Shown piece by piece: positions 56,560 to 64,000 of a DNA stretch of 64,000 bases (within the stretch, counting starts at the first letter, position 1; the number at the start of each line of letters is the position of its first letter). A program made the position numbers and the translations under genes. Under the pieces are notes generated by a model. It was not told the DNA's origin and searched no databases. It was given only the letters and a program-made list of their open reading frames with translations. This DNA comes from Comamonas sp. Y33R10-2 (lineage in GTDB: Bacteria > Pseudomonadota > Gammaproteobacteria > Burkholderiales > Burkholderiaceae_C), in assembly GCF_019355935.1 (NCBI RefSeq), contig NZ_CP079925.1, forward strand, positions 2,232,001 to 2,296,000. The letters are read 5' to 3'.

Positions 56560-58479
56560 TTAAGCCAGCATAAATGCCTCAAAGTAAGCGCTCAGTGCGG
56601 CGTGGGCATTCAAAGGCAGAACTTGCGCAATGTACTGGTCAGGGCGCACGACAACCAGCGCACCTTGTTGGCGGCTCACACCGCGCATGTCGTAAATGTT
56701 CTGACCTGCGTTCTTCAAATCAGGGCTGAAGACTTTTTCGTAGTCCAGCATGCCCAGCTTGCCCTTGGGCGGCAGCAGCAGCGCTGGCAGCTTCTCCAAA
56801 GCCACTTCTGTATAAGCCTGAGGGAAGATAGCGCGTACATCGAACATGCCGTCCAGCGCTTGGCTAGCAGGGGTGAAGCGGCGCACGGGCGATGCCGCAT
56901 CGTTTTGCAAATAGTTGCACAGCGCCAGCAAACCAGCTTCAGGCTGTTTGAGATCCTCTTGCCCAGCAAACGCATACAGGCGCCAGCGACCATCGGCCTT
57001 GCCGCAGTGACCCAAATGCACAGGCTTGGCATCAGACACGCGCACCACGGGTGCCGAGTGAAAGCGCATACCCACAGTAAAGCCGGTCGCCAAATCTTGA
57101 TGCGCGGCTTCTCCCGTCAGCACAGAGGGCGCGTAATGCGTGCCAACACCTGCAGTAAAGCGGCCATGCTGCTCAAAATATTTCTGGAACTCCTTAGGGT
57201 CCACACCGCCCTCGCCGCCTTCCTTGGCGCGGTCGCTGAACATCTGAGCCCATTCGCGGTCAAAGTCAATCAGTTGCTGGGCAACGACTTGGCGCTCTGA
57301 AGAGTAGGTATGCAGCAGTTCTGGCACGCATTGCTTGCGCAGCACAGCAGCGAGCTTCCAGCCCAGATTGAACGTGTCTTGCATGGAAAAATTCATGCCC
57401 TGACCAGCCTTGGGGCTGTGGGTGTGGCAAGCATCACCCGCGATAAAGACATGGGGCAGCGGCGAATTTTCGGTGGCCACGGCATCCGTCACATCATCGT
57501 ACTTGGCGCAGATGCGCTGACCAATTTCGTACACCGACCACCAAGGCACATTCTTCACATCCAGCTTGTAGGGGTGAATCACACGCTGGGCGGTTTCAAT
57601 CAATTGCTCCACCGTGATGTTGCGGCTGGCCACGCGCTCGTCGGCACCCAGCTTATCCATCTCTACATAAAAGCGCACCAAGTGGCCGCCTTCACGCGGA
57701 ATGATCAGCACATTGCCATGCTCGGACTGAATCGCAGCCTTGTAGCGAATGTCAGGGAAGTCGGTAACGGCCAAGATGTCCATCACACCCCAAGCGTGGT
57801 TGGCAGAGTCGCCCACCAACTGGCGACCCATGGCACGGCGCACATTGCTGCGCGCACCATCGCAGCCCACCACGTAGCGCGCTTGCACGGTTTCGATCTG
57901 GCCGGCATGTGCAGCGTCTGTACGCTCGAGCGTCACGGTCACGGGGTAGTCAGCGTCGCTGCTATCCACCTTCACATCCAGCACGCGGCGAGCGTAATGG
58001 GGCTCCATCTTGCTGGGCGAATTGCGCATACGCTCCAGATAATGGTCGTGCACACGTGCTTGGTTCAAGATGACGTGGGGGAACTCGGACAGACCATCTT
58101 CCGTATCCTGCACGCGGCCATGGCGGGCGATGTTGCTAGGCTCTTTGTCGTCAGGCTTCCAGAAGGTAACGTCGTTAATCCAGCAAGCTTCTTTGACCAC
58201 CTGATCGGCAAAATCAAAGGCTTCAAACATTTCCATGGTGCGGCAGGCAATGCCATCGGCCTGACCCAGCTCCATCGGGCCTTCTTTTTGCTCTACGAGG
58301 CAGGTATGAATGTCTGCAAATGCAGCCAGCTGCGCAGCCAGCGTCAGGCCGGCAGGGCCGCTTCCCACAATCAGGACATCGACCTTTTCAGGCACTGCTT
58401 CAGTGTGAGCACGCGCCAGAGGCGACGCTTCAAGAACCAGTGGATTGCCAGGACGAAAACCATTCAGATGAAATTGCAT
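56560..58479 (-). CDS. mobA: 3-hydroxybenzoate 4-monooxygenase
   Basis: 639 residues, the length reported for MobA of Comamonas testosteroni, an FAD- and NADPH-dependent aromatic hydroxylase that turns 3-hydroxybenzoate into protocatechuate. DVLIVGSGPAGLTLAAQLA binds the FAD ADP moiety, VVGCDGARSNVRRAMGRQLV is the DG motif, FIAGDACHTHSPKAGQGMNF the GD motif, and the C-terminal thioredoxin-like domain (about 450-639) is typical of the phenol hydroxylase group. The divergent MarR-type gene and the pair's arrangement support the name; phenol 2-monooxygenase is the usual generic label. AGAGGC precedes the ATG. Confidence 0.9.
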   Translation of the reverse strand: MQFHLNGFRPGNPLVLEASPLARAHTEAVPEKVDVLIVGSGPAGLTLAAQLAAFADIHTCLVEQKEGPMELGQADGIACRTMEMFEAFDFADQVVKEACWINDVTFWKPDDKEPSNIARHGRVQDTEDGLSEFPHVILNQARVHDHYLERMRNSPSKMEPHYARRVLDVKVDSSDADYPVTVTLERTDAAHAGQIETVQARYVVGCDGARSNVRRAMGRQLVGDSANHAWGVMDILAVTDFPDIRYKAAIQSEHGNVLIIPREGGHLVRFYVEMDKLGADERVASRNITVEQLIETAQRVIHPYKLDVKNVPWWSVYEIGQRICAKYDDVTDAVATENSPLPHVFIAGDACHTHSPKAGQGMNFSMQDTFNLGWKLAAVLRKQCVPELLHTYSSERQVVAQQLIDFDREWAQMFSDRAKEGGEGGVDPKEFQKYFEQHGRFTAGVGTHYAPSVLTGEAAHQDLATGFTVGMRFHSAPVVRVSDAKPVHLGHCGKADGRWRLYAFAGQEDLKQPEAGLLALCNYLQNDAASPVRRFTPASQALDGMFDVRAIFPQAYTEVALEKLPALLLPPKGKLGMLDYEKVFSPDLKNAGQNIYDMRGVSRQQGALVVVRPDQYIAQVLPLNAHAALSAYFEAFMLA

Positions 58480-58566
58480 AAAAGCCTCTAGAGCGTCTCA
58501 GTGAATCTTGTCCGAAAAGCTTTGGCGATCAACGCTCGCACTCTTCGGTGAAAACACGTTCAGGCT

Positions 58567-58604
58567 GCATACATATAGGATGTATACATACCAGTTGTAT
58601 GCAT
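58567..58604. promoter_or_regulatory. probable MobR operator in the mobA/mobR intergenic region
   Basis: GCATACAT (58567) and ATGTATAC (58580) form a near-perfect inverted repeat with a 5-bp spacer. ATGTATACAT (58580-58589) is itself palindromic, and TTGTATGCAT (58595-58604) adds a further half-site. MarR-family proteins bind such palindromes. The site lies closer to mobR (ATG 58649) than to mobA (ATG 58479). Confidence 0.6.
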
Positions 58605-58648
58605 CGTATTATGCGAACATCAAAAGACGAACAAAATAAGGGTTAACC

Positions 58649-59176
58649 ATGAATCAAGCGCATCTTCTGGAGACACCCTCAGGCAGTGACCTCGACAACA
58701 CCACCTTTCCGCGCCTAGAGGTAGAGACTTTTCCCGGGCACGGGATTCGTCGCCTGCAACAAGTCGCAGTGGCCATGTTCACCAAAGCAACCGATGCTTG
58801 GGCAATCACCCCCCTTCAGTTCGCCGTGCTACAAAAGCTCGTGCATCTACCCGGTATCGACCAGCGCACACTGAGCGTGGAAGTGGGCTTTGATAAAGCG
58901 ACGATTGGCGGCGTTATTGATCGACTGGAAGCACGCGGTCTGCTGCAGCGCCAACAAACAGAAAAAGACCGCAGAGTGCGCTTGATCTCACTGACTCCCG
59001 AAGGAGAGGCTTTGCTCATCAGTGCAGGCCCTGCGGTGCTGCAGGCCCAGCACCGTATGCTTGAGCCGCTGAGCGAAGAAGAACGAGAAACATTTGCACA
59101 ATTGATGCGCAAGGTGATCGAGCACCACGAACAGTCTGGCCAAGCGACTGTATCTACAGCAACCTCCAGCAGTTGA
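58649..59176 (+). CDS. mobR: MarR family regulator of mobA
   Basis: 175 residues with a MarR winged helix: AITPLQFAVLQKLVHLPGID, then EVGFDKATIGGVIDRLEARG and the wing QRQQTEKDRRVRLISLTPEG. In C. testosteroni MobR represses mobA and is released by 3-hydroxybenzoate; the same divergent layout and a palindromic site between the genes are present here. AAGGGTTAACC precedes the ATG. Confidence 0.88.
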   Translation: MNQAHLLETPSGSDLDNTTFPRLEVETFPGHGIRRLQQVAVAMFTKATDAWAITPLQFAVLQKLVHLPGIDQRTLSVEVGFDKATIGGVIDRLEARGLLQRQQTEKDRRVRLISLTPEGEALLISAGPAVLQAQHRMLEPLSEEERETFAQLMRKVIEHHEQSGQATVSTATSSS

Positions 59177-59270
59177 AGTCAGGCACTTCGGTGCGATTTA
59201 AGCCCAGACAAGCCCTTCCACCCTTAAAGACCAAGGACGCAACAGGCGACTTCAACAAGGGGAAAGGCAA

Positions 59271-59293
59271 TCTCGCACTAAGCCAGTGCGAGA
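59271..59293 (+). terminator. hairpin after mobR
   Basis: TCTCGCACT and AGTGCGAGA form a perfect 9-bp stem with an AAGCC loop, 95 bp after the mobR stop. No U-run follows, so it may be a weak terminator or an RNA stability element. Confidence 0.5.
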
Positions 59294-59366
59294 TAACTTG
59301 GCGCTTTCTCAAGCTTCATTGACAATAGGTCGATTGCACCAACTTGGTGCCAACATCAGTACTTTG

Positions 59367-59395
59367 GCCCGGACAACAACGTTGCCCGGGCTTTT
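59367..59395 (+). terminator. second hairpin between mobR and rnk
   Basis: GCCCGG and CCGGGC with a 13-nt loop, followed by TTTTG. Between this and the first hairpin lies a 15-bp palindrome GCACCAA-C-TTGGTGC (59336-59350). This end is 61 bp before the rnk start. Confidence 0.5.
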
Positions 59396-59451
59396 GTACG
59401 TTTGCGCAACGCACAAGCGCCAATTACTGCATCTCGCAAGGGAGTCACATC

Positions 59452-59862
59452 ATGGAGCGCAAGCCCAACATCACTTTATCGTCCTTGGATCTAGAGCGTC
59501 TTCAAGCGCTACTAGACAAGGACAGCCGTCCGTTCGCTGGCCGCGATGCGCTGCAAGCTGAGCTAGACCGAGCTGAGGTGCTCGAACCTAAAGAAATGCC
59601 TTCCAATGTCGTGACCATGAATTCGACAGTTCGCTTCACCATGCTTGAGCTCAACAAGACAAGCACGCTGACACTGGTCTACCCCAAGGACATGGACGCC
59701 AGCACCGACAAAGTCTCCATCCTTGCCCCTGTAGGCATTGCCTTGTTGGGCCTATCCATTGGCGATGAATTGAAGATGCCCAGTACCACTAGCCATCAAG
59801 TCACGGTGCGCGTCGATGCCATTGAATTTCAGCCAGAAAGCTCAGGCGAGCTGCACCGCTGA
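59452..59862 (+). CDS. rnk: nucleoside diphosphate kinase regulator (Rnk, GreA/GreB-like)
   Basis: 136 residues of the Rnk family, which carries a GreA/GreB-type C-terminal domain and binds RNA polymerase without the long cleavage-stimulating coiled coil. It starts MERKPNITLSSLDLERLQAL. The C-terminal half has MNSTVRFTMLELNKTSTLTL, VYPKDMDASTDKVSILAPVG and IALLGLSIGD. GGGAGTCACATC precedes ATG 59452; the frame is open to 59344. A terminator follows. Confidence 0.88.
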   Translation: MERKPNITLSSLDLERLQALLDKDSRPFAGRDALQAELDRAEVLEPKEMPSNVVTMNSTVRFTMLELNKTSTLTLVYPKDMDASTDKVSILAPVGIALLGLSIGDELKMPSTTSHQVTVRVDAIEFQPESSGELHR

Positions 59863-59879
59863 TATTCAAGCCCACCATG

Positions 59880-59909
59880 AAAAAGCAGCCTTATCCGGCT
59901 GCTTTTTTT
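59880..59909. terminator. bidirectional terminator, rnk / acyltransferase
   Basis: AAAAAGCAGCC and GGCTGCTTTTTTT with a TTATCC loop between convergent genes. Confidence 0.88.
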
Positions 59910-59919
59910 GCAAATTCTT

Positions 59920-61107
59920 TCAGCGCAAACCCGCAAGCAAGGTAGTCAACAAACCTGCCCCAATCAGGCCAACCTGCCAGCGCACGGCCAGCTTCCACGA
60001 CACAACATGGCGCTCGACCAATTGATACAGCGCGTAGCCGGCTGTCAGCGACAAAACAAAGGCAAAGGGAATGCCCACCACGGCAGCGGTGACCGAGTCA
60101 TGCCAAAAGTGGTTAACCACCGCGTTGACCAACAGGCAAATCGAAAAGTGGATCAGGAACACCGAGTAGGAAATCTCACCCAAACGGCGCAGCGGCTCCA
60201 AACCCTTCCAGCGCGCAATGGCATCGGTGCGCATGCACACAATCAGCAGCATGGCCGCCGCGCCTGCCAAAAAGATGCGGTCGCGCCATTCGTAAGCCAG
60301 TGCCGCAAACACCAACGCTGCAATCAGCAGGGCCCAAGCCCATGCGGTGGTGCGCTGATCGGCAGCTACCGCCCAAAAAGCCATCATGCCTAGGCCATAC
60401 GCACCCATGAAGTAGATAGCCCAGACATCCAAATCAGCATCCAGATTAAAGACCAGCAGCGATGCTGCTGCACCCAGCACAACCAGAGACTGTGCACCCG
60501 TCACCGCCCACGGCCAGTAACGGGCGACTGCCGCCGCATCCCAGCGGGCAAAAGCCCAGCGCTGCACCCAGCGCACGCCGGCCAACAGCAGCACAGTGCC
60601 AGCAAACAACTGAAAGTCGATGGACACATACCAAACGCCAGCAGACAAGGACTCCTCGCCCACAATGCCTTGCAGCAGCAGAGCATGGGCAATGAGCTGC
60701 CAAAAGTCAGGGTCAGCAGATACCGACTCGTGATCAAACCAAGGCCGAATGGCCGCTGAAACCACAATCGTCACTACCAGCGCCACGGCATAGGGAACGA
60801 GCAAACGCACAAAACGCTTGCCAATCTTGGCCCACGGCGAATCAAAGCGCGCAAGCCCTTGCGGCGCCAAGCTCGCTGCGGCCAAAAAACCGCCGATCAC
60901 CAAAAAAATCTGCACCGCCATGCGGGCGTACTCATACAGCCAATCCAGCAGCCCCGGTATAGCGGGGTGAGCTACCTCGGACATAGGGCCGTAGAAAGCC
61001 AGGTGATGCCAAACGATGGCGACGCAGGCCAGCCCTTTGGTGCAATCGAGCAATGCGCTACGGGAATGAGAAGCTGCAGAAGAAGAGGGAACTGTAATTT
61101 GGGGCAT
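59920..61107 (-). CDS. membrane acyltransferase (acyltransferase 3 family)
   Basis: 395 residues with about ten hydrophobic helices, matching the acyltransferase 3 family that O-acylates sugars and envelope polymers. LLDCTKGLACVAIVWHHLAF contains the conserved His of the first helix, SPWAKIGKRFVRLLVPYAVA the conserved Arg-rich loop, and LGEISYSVFLIHFSICLLVN the late signature. The target is unknown; lipopolysaccharide or another surface glycan is likely. ATG 61107 (MPQITVPS) is chosen over the upstream open frame to 61206. Confidence 0.85.
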   Translation of the reverse strand: MPQITVPSSSAASHSRSALLDCTKGLACVAIVWHHLAFYGPMSEVAHPAIPGLLDWLYEYARMAVQIFLVIGGFLAAASLAPQGLARFDSPWAKIGKRFVRLLVPYAVALVVTIVVSAAIRPWFDHESVSADPDFWQLIAHALLLQGIVGEESLSAGVWYVSIDFQLFAGTVLLLAGVRWVQRWAFARWDAAAVARYWPWAVTGAQSLVVLGAAASLLVFNLDADLDVWAIYFMGAYGLGMMAFWAVAADQRTTAWAWALLIAALVFAALAYEWRDRIFLAGAAAMLLIVCMRTDAIARWKGLEPLRRLGEISYSVFLIHFSICLLVNAVVNHFWHDSVTAAVVGIPFAFVLSLTAGYALYQLVERHVVSWKLAVRWQVGLIGAGLLTTLLAGLR

Positions 61108-61365
61108 CTCATCACGGCTACCTGCGCCATCAAGACGCAGACAACAAAGTGAGCTTTTGATCCAAGGCCGCCCAAGATCTAAAAGCCAACAAAAAATAAT
61201 CCGCAATTCTGCGCCGATTCACTGCGGCTTGCTGACAAGTTTGTAAGCTTTACCAACCGTATCAACATCGAAGCCCCTTAAATTAGTGAGCTCAGAGTGG
61301 CGTATTGGCAGTCTGAATGGAGCGGCCTTCCCTACTGGCAACTGAGCCACTCATGCAAAGGCACA

Positions 61366-61956
61366 ATGCAGGCCATGACGCAAGCCAAACCACAGTCGGA
61401 GTTGAGCCGACAATTTGTTTCGCACTTTGGTGAAATGGGCAGCCGCTGGGGCATTAACCGCACCGTGGGGCAAATCTACGCCCTGCTGTTTATCTCTCCC
61501 GAGCCGCTGAACGCCGACCAGATTGCCGAGACGCTGGAGTTTTCTCGCTCCAACGTGAGCATGGGACTCAAGGAACTACAAGCTTGGCGACTGGTTCAAT
61601 TACGTCATCACCCCGGCGACCGCCGTGAATACTTTCAGGCACCCGAGGATGTTTGGGAAATTTTCAAGCGCCTTGCCGAAGAGAGGCGCCGCCGTGAGAT
61701 AGAGCCCACGCAGTCCATGCTGCGCTCGGCCATGCTGGAAGAAGCCAGCTCCGACGAGGATCGCTATGCCCAGCAACGCATGCGCGATATGCACGAGCTC
61801 ATCGACAAGCTGATGAACTGGTTTGACGATGTGCAGCGCCTTGCGCCTGAGACCGCTATGCAGTTGATGGGTATGGGCTCTGCTGTAACTCGACTGCTGG
61901 ATCTGAAAGACAAAATTACTGGGCGCAGCAAGTCTGAGCCTACGCTTCCCAAATAA
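61366..61956 (+). CDS. GbsR/MarR family transcriptional regulator
   Basis: 196 residues. A winged helix resembling the GbsR subfamily (VSHFGEMGSRWGINRTVGQI, then AETLEFSRSNVSMGLKELQA, then VQLRHHPGDRREYFQAPEDV) is followed by a helical dimerisation tail. The subfamily includes choline/glycine-betaine repressors, but here no such genes are adjacent. Starts at 61366 or 61375 are both possible. It is convergent with the nitronate monooxygenase gene across a terminator. Confidence 0.83.
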   Translation: MQAMTQAKPQSELSRQFVSHFGEMGSRWGINRTVGQIYALLFISPEPLNADQIAETLEFSRSNVSMGLKELQAWRLVQLRHHPGDRREYFQAPEDVWEIFKRLAEERRRREIEPTQSMLRSAMLEEASSDEDRYAQQRMRDMHELIDKLMNWFDDVQRLAPETAMQLMGMGSAVTRLLDLKDKITGRSKSEPTLPK

Positions 61957-61980
61957 ACAGCAGCACACATCAGCGCACAA

Positions 61981-62007
61981 AAACGGCACCCTTGGGTGCC
62001 GTTGTTT
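61981..62007. terminator. bidirectional terminator, GbsR-type gene / nitronate monooxygenase
   Basis: AAACGGCACCC and GGGTGCCGTTGTTT with a 2-nt loop. Confidence 0.8.
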
Positions 62008-62022
62008 ATGGCGTTTACTTCA

Positions 62023-62979
62023 TCAGGCTGACAGCAAATTCGCCTTAGCTTGAGCGTACTCACGTTTGAGGCGCTGCACCAATTCAGCCGTGGGTTGCAC
62101 CTTATCAACAACGCCAATGCCCTGGCCGCAACCCCAAATGTCCTTCCAGGCTTTTTGCGCACCGCCGCCAAAGTTCATCGTACTGGGGTCGGATTCGGGC
62201 AGGTTCTCAGGGTCCAGACCCGCTGCGCGAATAGAAGGTGCCAAGTAGTTGCCGTGAACGCCAGTAAACAGATTGCTGTAGATCACATCATCGGATGTGC
62301 CATCCACAATGGCTTGCTTATAAGCATCCGTGGCACGGGCTTCATCAGTGGCAATAAAGGCCGAGCCGATATAGGCAAAGTCTGCGCCCATGGCCTGCGC
62401 TGCCAGCACCGCCCCGCCGGTCGCGATAGAGCCTGACAAGGCCAAAGGGCCGTCAAACCACTGGCGAATTTCCTGCACCAGTGCAAACGGGCTTTTCACG
62501 CCCGCGTGACCACCTGCACCGGCAGCTACGGCAATCAGGCCATCTGCGCCTTTTTCAATGGCTTTGCGGGCAAACTTGTTGTTAATGATGTCGTGCAGCA
62601 CCACACCACCCCAGCTGTGCACGGCTTGATTCACATCCTCGCGTGCGCCCAGGCTGGTGATGACGATGGGCACCTTGTACTTGGCGCAGACCTGCATATC
62701 GTGCTCTAAGCGGTCATTGCTTTTGTGCACGATCTGGTTGATGGCAAATGGAGCGGACGGCTGCTCTGGATGGGCCTTATCCCAAGCTGCCAGAGTTTCC
62801 GTGATCTCAGCGAGCCAGTCATCGAGCAGCTCGGCCGGGCGTGCATTGAGCGAAGGCATGGAGCCCACAATGCCCGCCTTGCATTGCTCAATAACAAGCT
62901 TGGGATTGCTAATGATGAAAAGTGGTGAGCCGATAACAGGCAAAGCCAGTTTTTGAAGCGCGGCCGGCAGTTTGGACAT
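62023..62979 (-). CDS. nitronate monooxygenase (NPD family)
   Basis: 318 residues, FMN-dependent TIM barrel that oxidises alkyl nitronates. LALPVIGSPLFIISNPKLVI is the N-terminal signature, GADGLIAVAAGAGGHAGVKS the phosphate-binding and catalytic-His region, and SIATGGAVLAAQAMGADFAY the later FMN-binding loop. Related enoyl reductases share the fold, so specificity is at family level. AAGGAAACAAAC precedes the ATG. Confidence 0.9.
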   Translation of the reverse strand: MSKLPAALQKLALPVIGSPLFIISNPKLVIEQCKAGIVGSMPSLNARPAELLDDWLAEITETLAAWDKAHPEQPSAPFAINQIVHKSNDRLEHDMQVCAKYKVPIVITSLGAREDVNQAVHSWGGVVLHDIINNKFARKAIEKGADGLIAVAAGAGGHAGVKSPFALVQEIRQWFDGPLALSGSIATGGAVLAAQAMGADFAYIGSAFIATDEARATDAYKQAIVDGTSDDVIYSNLFTGVHGNYLAPSIRAAGLDPENLPESDPSTMNFGGGAQKAWKDIWGCGQGIGVVDKVQPTAELVQRLKREYAQAKANLLSA

Positions 62980-63016
62980 GTGTTTGTTTCCTTTTATCCG
63001 TTTTTATACAAAAAAA

Positions 63017-63054
63017 AGAGCTGTAGTGCTTATATAGATTGCACTAGTAGCTCT
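63017..63054. repeat. palindromic AT-rich mini-element
   Basis: AGAGCTGTAGTGC and GCACTAGTAGCTCT form an almost perfect 13-bp stem around an AT-rich loop, just upstream of the nitronate monooxygenase gene. It is the best-formed member of the interspersed elements noted here. Confidence 0.6.
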
Positions 63055-63159
63055 TAATTCAGAAGCATTGCAGCAGCCCATGGACGTCAGTTTCGCCGCT
63101 CTCAAGGTAGCGTCCTGTCCCGTTGGCAACAGCGTTGATTCAACACATCAATCAGATAC

Positions 63160-63198
63160 AAAAAAGGCCTGTGGCATTGCGCTCACAGGCCTTTTTTT
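63160..63198. terminator. bidirectional-form terminator after the substrate-binding protein gene
   Basis: AAAAAAGGCCTGTG and CACAGGCCTTTTTTT; it directly abuts the stop codon of the substrate-binding protein gene. Confidence 0.85.
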
Positions 63199-64000
63199 AC
63201 TGCGTCACACGCCCTGAGGTGTTGACGATGGACAAGTCCACATACTTGGAGCCCACCTGCCCGGGCTTGAAATTCACCCAATAGCCGCCTAAATCCAGGG
63301 CCTCTATCCCTTTCAACGCGGCGCTTACTCTTTCAGGCGTCACAGGCTGACTGCGGCGCATAGCCTCCACGATGACTTTGGCATTCACAAAACCTTCCAT
63401 CATGGCAAAGCTCACCGGCACTTGCAGCGTTTTGCCAGCAGCGATGGTCGCATCACGGAAATCCTTGTTGAGCTTGCCTGAGACCTTATAAGGGCTAGGC
63501 ACCACCTGAGCAATCGACAAACCGCTCATGTACGACACAGGCAGGCGTTTAGCCAATTGCTCAATATCCGCTTCAGCCGTGGCATAGACCTGCGCCTTGC
63601 CGCCATCCATACGGTAAGCTTCGATAAACGCCGCCGCAGCCGTGCTCGACGCCACCAGCAAGATAGCCTGAGCAGACGACTTCGTCGCCTCTAGCTCTTG
63701 CACCGCTTTGTCAGAGCCATTTTTCTTGACCATGGCGGTAGCGACCAACTTGGCACCACTTGGCGCCACAGCCTTGGTAATCAGGTCCGTCAAATCCTTC
63801 GCATCGGGGCGCTCCTCAAACACCAAAGCCAAGCGAGTAATACCCACTGTCGCTAAATGCGTAGAGATTTTTGCCATCTGCTCGAACAGCCCAGCACGCG
63901 TGGAGAACAATTGGGCCGAGGCCAGCACACGTGTGTCCGTACTTTGATAGCCCACGAGCGGAATCGACGTTCCATCCAGCGCCTTGCTCTCCAACAAAGC
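63197..64000 (-). CDS. ABC transporter substrate-binding protein, LivJ-like (truncated by window edge)
   Basis: The C-terminal 267 or so residues of a periplasmic binding protein of the branched-chain amino-acid type. The visible part covers GYQSTDTRVLASAQLFSTRA, GITRLALVFEERPDAKDLTD (second lobe), SSAQAILLVASSTAAAAFIE and the family-typical end MEGFVNAKVIVEAMRRS. The N-terminus and signal peptide lie beyond base 64000. Comamonadaceae carry many such binding proteins for aromatic acids and amino acids; the ligand is unknown. Confidence 0.88.
   Translation of the reverse strand, partial: ALLESKALDGTSIPLVGYQSTDTRVLASAQLFSTRAGLFEQMAKISTHLATVGITRLALVFEERPDAKDLTDLITKAVAPSGAKLVATAMVKKNGSDKAVQELEATKSSAQAILLVASSTAAAAFIEAYRMDGGKAQVYATAEADIEQLAKRLPVSYMSGLSIAQVVPSPYKVSGKLNKDFRDATIAAGKTLQVPVSFAMMEGFVNAKVIVEAMRRSQPVTPERVSAALKGIEALDLGGYWVNFKPGQVGSKYVDLSIVNTSGRVTQ

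Overview
The window looks like chromosomal DNA of a betaproteobacterium of the family Comamonadaceae, most likely Comamonas (C. testosteroni or a close relative). The main reasons are the 639-residue MobA-type 3-hydroxybenzoate 4-monooxygenase with a divergent MobR-type MarR regulator (a pair described in C. testosteroni), the gntR-sdhCDAB-sdhE-gltA / mdh / acnB cluster, DUF2827 proteins, and DUF2132 and DUF4019 proteins. No rRNA, tRNA, CRISPR, insertion sequence or prophage gene was seen. Most genes are ordinary core metabolism and the coding density is high.

Layout. 1-9.2 kb: AI-2E-family permease fragment, NarL-type response regulator, HDOD protein, membrane-anchored alpha/beta hydrolase, Tex, DUF72 protein and an enoyl-CoA hydratase/isomerase-family hydrolase. 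9.3-12.2 kb: acnA. 12.4-25.6 kb: a surface-adhesin island with a giant trimeric autotransporter adhesin (TAA, about 2,620 residues when read through), three DUF2827 glycosyltransferase-like paralogues, and two small exported proteins. 25.7-38.1 kb: a TCA-cycle cluster (acnB, exported Ala/Lys-rich protein, CitE-like lyase, tam and mdh on the minus strand; gntR-type regulator, sdhCDAB-sdhE and gltA on the plus strand). 38.3-45.7 kb: quinone reductase, DEAD-box helicase, and a 1608-residue DUF4011-helicase-nuclease-DUF3320 protein resembling the Hhe antiphage protein. 45.7-53 kb: membrane protein, XRE regulator, glycerate kinase with GntP permease, GlxA-type regulator, and the glutathione-dependent formaldehyde oxidation pair frmA-fghA. 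53-64 kb: PAS-GGDEF protein, porin, small proteins, mobA/mobR, rnk, acyltransferase, GbsR-type regulator, nitronate monooxygenase and a truncated ABC substrate-binding protein.

The most interesting locus is the adhesin island. The adhesin's ESPR signal peptide and its head domain lie in different reading frames, joined at a run of eight G. A ninth G would fuse them exactly, so the gene looks phase-variable and is OFF in this sequence (a homopolymer sequencing error is the alternative). The stalk is made of near-identical Ser/Thr/Asn-rich tandem repeats (16 units of 129 bp, plus an array of 150-bp units). The adhesin is flanked by three DUF2827 proteins that look like GT-B-type glycosyltransferases. 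My inference is a dedicated, phase-variable, O-glycosylated adhesin system.

The TCA cluster encodes citrate synthase, two aconitases (one distant), succinate dehydrogenase with its flavinylation factor, and malate dehydrogenase. It also has Tam, which detoxifies trans-aconitate. A UTRA-type GntR regulator sits in the divergent mdh/sdh intergenic region beside a perfect 12-bp palindrome, and three tandem 11-13 bp repeats precede acnB. Both are candidate regulatory sites.
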